In this document: piece after piece, positions 62,529 through 64,000 of the stretch
How positions within the stretch are numbered: the stretch's first letter is position 1
Layout of the letters: each line of letters opens with the position of its first letter
Source of the DNA: Pseudomonas sp. L5B5
GTDB lineage: Bacteria > Pseudomonadota > Gammaproteobacteria > Pseudomonadales > Pseudomonadaceae
Length of the DNA: 64,000 nucleotides
Assembly (NCBI RefSeq): GCF_020520285.1
Contig: NZ_CP084742.1
Location: 5,567,501 to 5,631,500 of the forward strand
Direction of reading: 5' to 3'
Program-made: the position numbers and the translations under genes
Notes under the pieces: model-generated
Databases searched by the model: none
What the model saw: the letters and a program-made list of their open reading frames with translations, nothing else
Told to the model about the DNA's origin: nothing

Positions 62529-64000
62529 ATGACCAAGACTCTGCATCACCGTGCCTGCCACCTGTGCGAAGCCATTTGCGGCCTGACTTTGGAGATCACC
62601 GAGCAAGAGCCGGGCGCCCCGCGTATCACCTCGATCAAGGGCGACCACCAGGATACGTTCAGCCGTGGTCACATCTGTCCCAAGGCCGTGGCCCTGCAGG
62701 ACATCCAGGAAGACCCGGATCGCCTGCGCCACCCGGTGCGACGCGTGGGCAACGAATGGCAGCCGATCGAGTGGGATGAAGCTTTCGCCCTGGTGGCGGA
62801 GCGCCTGGCGGACATCCAGCAACGCCATGGCAAGGATGCTGTCGCCACTTACCAGGGCAATCCCAGCGTCCACAACTACGGGCTGATGACCCACAGCAAC
62901 TACTTCCTGGGCCAGCTCAAGACCCGCAACCGTTTCTCGGCCACCTCGGTTGACCAGTTACCCCAGCACCTGACCAGTTACCTGATGTATGGCCATGGTC
63001 TGCTGTTGCCGATTCCCGATATCGATCACACCGATTTCATGTTGATTTTCGGTGGCAATCCTGTGGCCTCCAACGGCAGCATCATGACGGTGCCGGACGT
63101 GGAGAAACGCCTGAAGGCCATCCAGGCCCGTGGCGGCAAGGTCGTGGTGGTCGACCCGCGGCGCACCGAGACGGCAGCGATGGCCGACCAGCATCTGTTC
63201 ATTCGCCCAGGGGGGGACGTGGCCTTGCTGTTCGGTCTGCTGAACAGCATTTTCCAGGATGGGCCGACCCGGGACAGCCATTTGCAGGTGGATGGGCTGG
63301 CCGACGTGCGTCAGGCGATTTCCCGTTTCACCGCAGAAGCCATGAGCCCGCTGTGCGCGATCCCGGCGTCGCAGATTCGCCAGCTGGCCAGGGAGTTCGC
63401 CAGTGCCGACAGAGCGGTGTGTTATGGGCGTATGGGGGTCTCGACCCAGGCGTTCGGCACGCTGTGTCACTGGCTGCTGCAATTGCTCAACCTGATCACC
63501 GGCAATCTCGATCGGGTGGGGGGCGCGCTGTGTACCGACCCCGCGCTGGACCTGGTGGCAGCGACCTCGGGCGGCCATTTCAACGCCTGGCAGAGTCGGG
63601 TCTCCGGCCTTCCCGAGTATGGCGGTGAGCTGCCGGTATCCGCCCTGGCCGAAGAGATGCTCACCGAGGGTGAAGGGCAAGTCCGGGCCCTGGTCACGGT
63701 GGCGGGCAATCCGGCGCTGTCCACGCCCAATGGCCGACGCCTGGAGCAGGCCCTGGACGGTCTGGAGTTCATGGTCAGCATCGATCTGTACATCAATGAA
63801 ACCACCCGTTATGCGGACCTTATCCTGCCGTCCACTTCGGCCCTGGAGAACGACCACTACGACACTACGTTCAATCTCTTTGCCGTGCGTAATGTCAGTC
63901 GTTTCAACCGGGCGATCCTGCCCAAGCCCGAGGGCGCACTGCACGACTGGGAGATCTTCGTCGGGCTGGCCAAGGCATTCGCCGCAAGAACCGGCAGCTC
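62529..64000 (+). CDS. Molybdopterin-dependent oxidoreductase (5' part)
   Basis: The frame is open for 490 codons to the window edge. The N-terminus CHLCEAICGLTLEI plus CPKAVAL is the [4Fe-4S] Cys set of the formate dehydrogenase/nitrate reductase superfamily; later regions (IFGGNPVASNGSIM, VVVDPRRTETAAMADQHLFIRPGGDVALLFG, VTVAGNPALSTPNG) bind the bis-MGD cofactor. The Mo ligand position cannot be fixed by eye; SATSVDQLPQH is in the expected place and lacks Cys. No Tat signal is visible, so it is probably cytoplasmic. The substrate is unknown. Confidence 0.9.
   Translation, partial: MTKTLHHRACHLCEAICGLTLEITEQEPGAPRITSIKGDHQDTFSRGHICPKAVALQDIQEDPDRLRHPVRRVGNEWQPIEWDEAFALVAERLADIQQRHGKDAVATYQGNPSVHNYGLMTHSNYFLGQLKTRNRFSATSVDQLPQHLTSYLMYGHGLLLPIPDIDHTDFMLIFGGNPVASNGSIMTVPDVEKRLKAIQARGGKVVVVDPRRTETAAMADQHLFIRPGGDVALLFGLLNSIFQDGPTRDSHLQVDGLADVRQAISRFTAEAMSPLCAIPASQIRQLAREFASADRAVCYGRMGVSTQAFGTLCHWLLQLLNLITGNLDRVGGALCTDPALDLVAATSGGHFNAWQSRVSGLPEYGGELPVSALAEEMLTEGEGQVRALVTVAGNPALSTPNGRRLEQALDGLEFMVSIDLYINETTRYADLILPSTSALENDHYDTTFNLFAVRNVSRFNRAILPKPEGALHDWEIFVGLAKAFAARTGS

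Noticed and set aside
62958..63944. 328-residue open frame opposite the molybdopterin oxidoreductase
   Set aside because: Antisense shadow; the plus-strand frame is open to the window end and contains the cofactor motifs.

Overview
The window is a GC-rich chromosomal segment from a Pseudomonas of the fluorescens/protegens type. This rests on gene content and order (glpFKRD, argF followed by an ABC ATPase, aatJQMP with aauSR, a membrane PQQ glucose dehydrogenase beside an OprB porin, a ZnuD-type TonB receptor), on GTGG-headed REP repeats with their own RAYT transposase, and on regulatory motifs of the genus (Zur, GlpR, ArgR, sigma-54/AauR, Hfq/Crc CA motifs). No rRNA, tRNA, CRISPR array, prophage or plasmid module was seen. 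Coding density is high and most genes look ancestral to the genus.

Layout. 0-5 kb: the end of an EAL-domain gene, a divergent response regulator/hybrid sensor kinase pair, and small lipoproteins. 5-9 kb: gcd and oprB, periplasmic glucose oxidation and sugar uptake. 9-12 kb: a BenE-type transporter divergent from a MocR regulator, with repeated operator-like sequences between them. 12-14.2 kb: a ZnuD-like receptor behind a Zur box. 15.4-16.8 kb: yqjH/yqjI with a perfect 18-bp palindrome. 16.9-20 kb: an unusually large class A PBP-like protein. 20.1-22.0 kb: an array of 261-bp units, each carrying an inverted pair of REPs, one unit of which holds a RAYT gene. 22-29 kb: an amino-acid permease, a papain-like protease with a partner gene, and a row of small enzymes including an FMN-binding glutamate synthase homologue. 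29-35 kb: zinc-free L31 behind a second Zur box, a degenerate REC/HD-GYP protein, a Nudix-LysE-NTF2-GNAT run, metR and a hydrolase. 35.2-42.6 kb: a tightly overlapped six-gene operon encoding a phosphatase, a PLP aminotransferase, an esterase, an acyltransferase-like protein and its own two-component system. 42.7-46.6 kb: MipA porin, fatty-acid desaturase, a ureohydrolase with two SMR-like subunits, glpM. 46.7-53.6 kb: aauSR and aatJQMP. 53.7-58.8 kb: glpFKRD. 59-64 kb: ybaK, an ABC ATPase, argF and the start of a molybdopterin oxidoreductase.

The two most interesting loci are the six-gene operon and the REP array. The operon has a good -24/-12 promoter and, 52-106 bp upstream of it, two dyads sharing TTGTAG/CTACAA half-sites centred 21 bp apart; its last gene encodes a sigma-54 activator with an intact GAFTGA loop. 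This looks like a self-contained, autoregulated pathway whose product I cannot name. In the REP array, the occupied and empty 261-bp units differ by exactly 462 bp, which is the RAYT reading frame without its stop codon; the repeat itself supplies the Shine-Dalgarno and the stop.

All calls come from reading sequence and translations by eye. No database search, alignment program or structure prediction was run.
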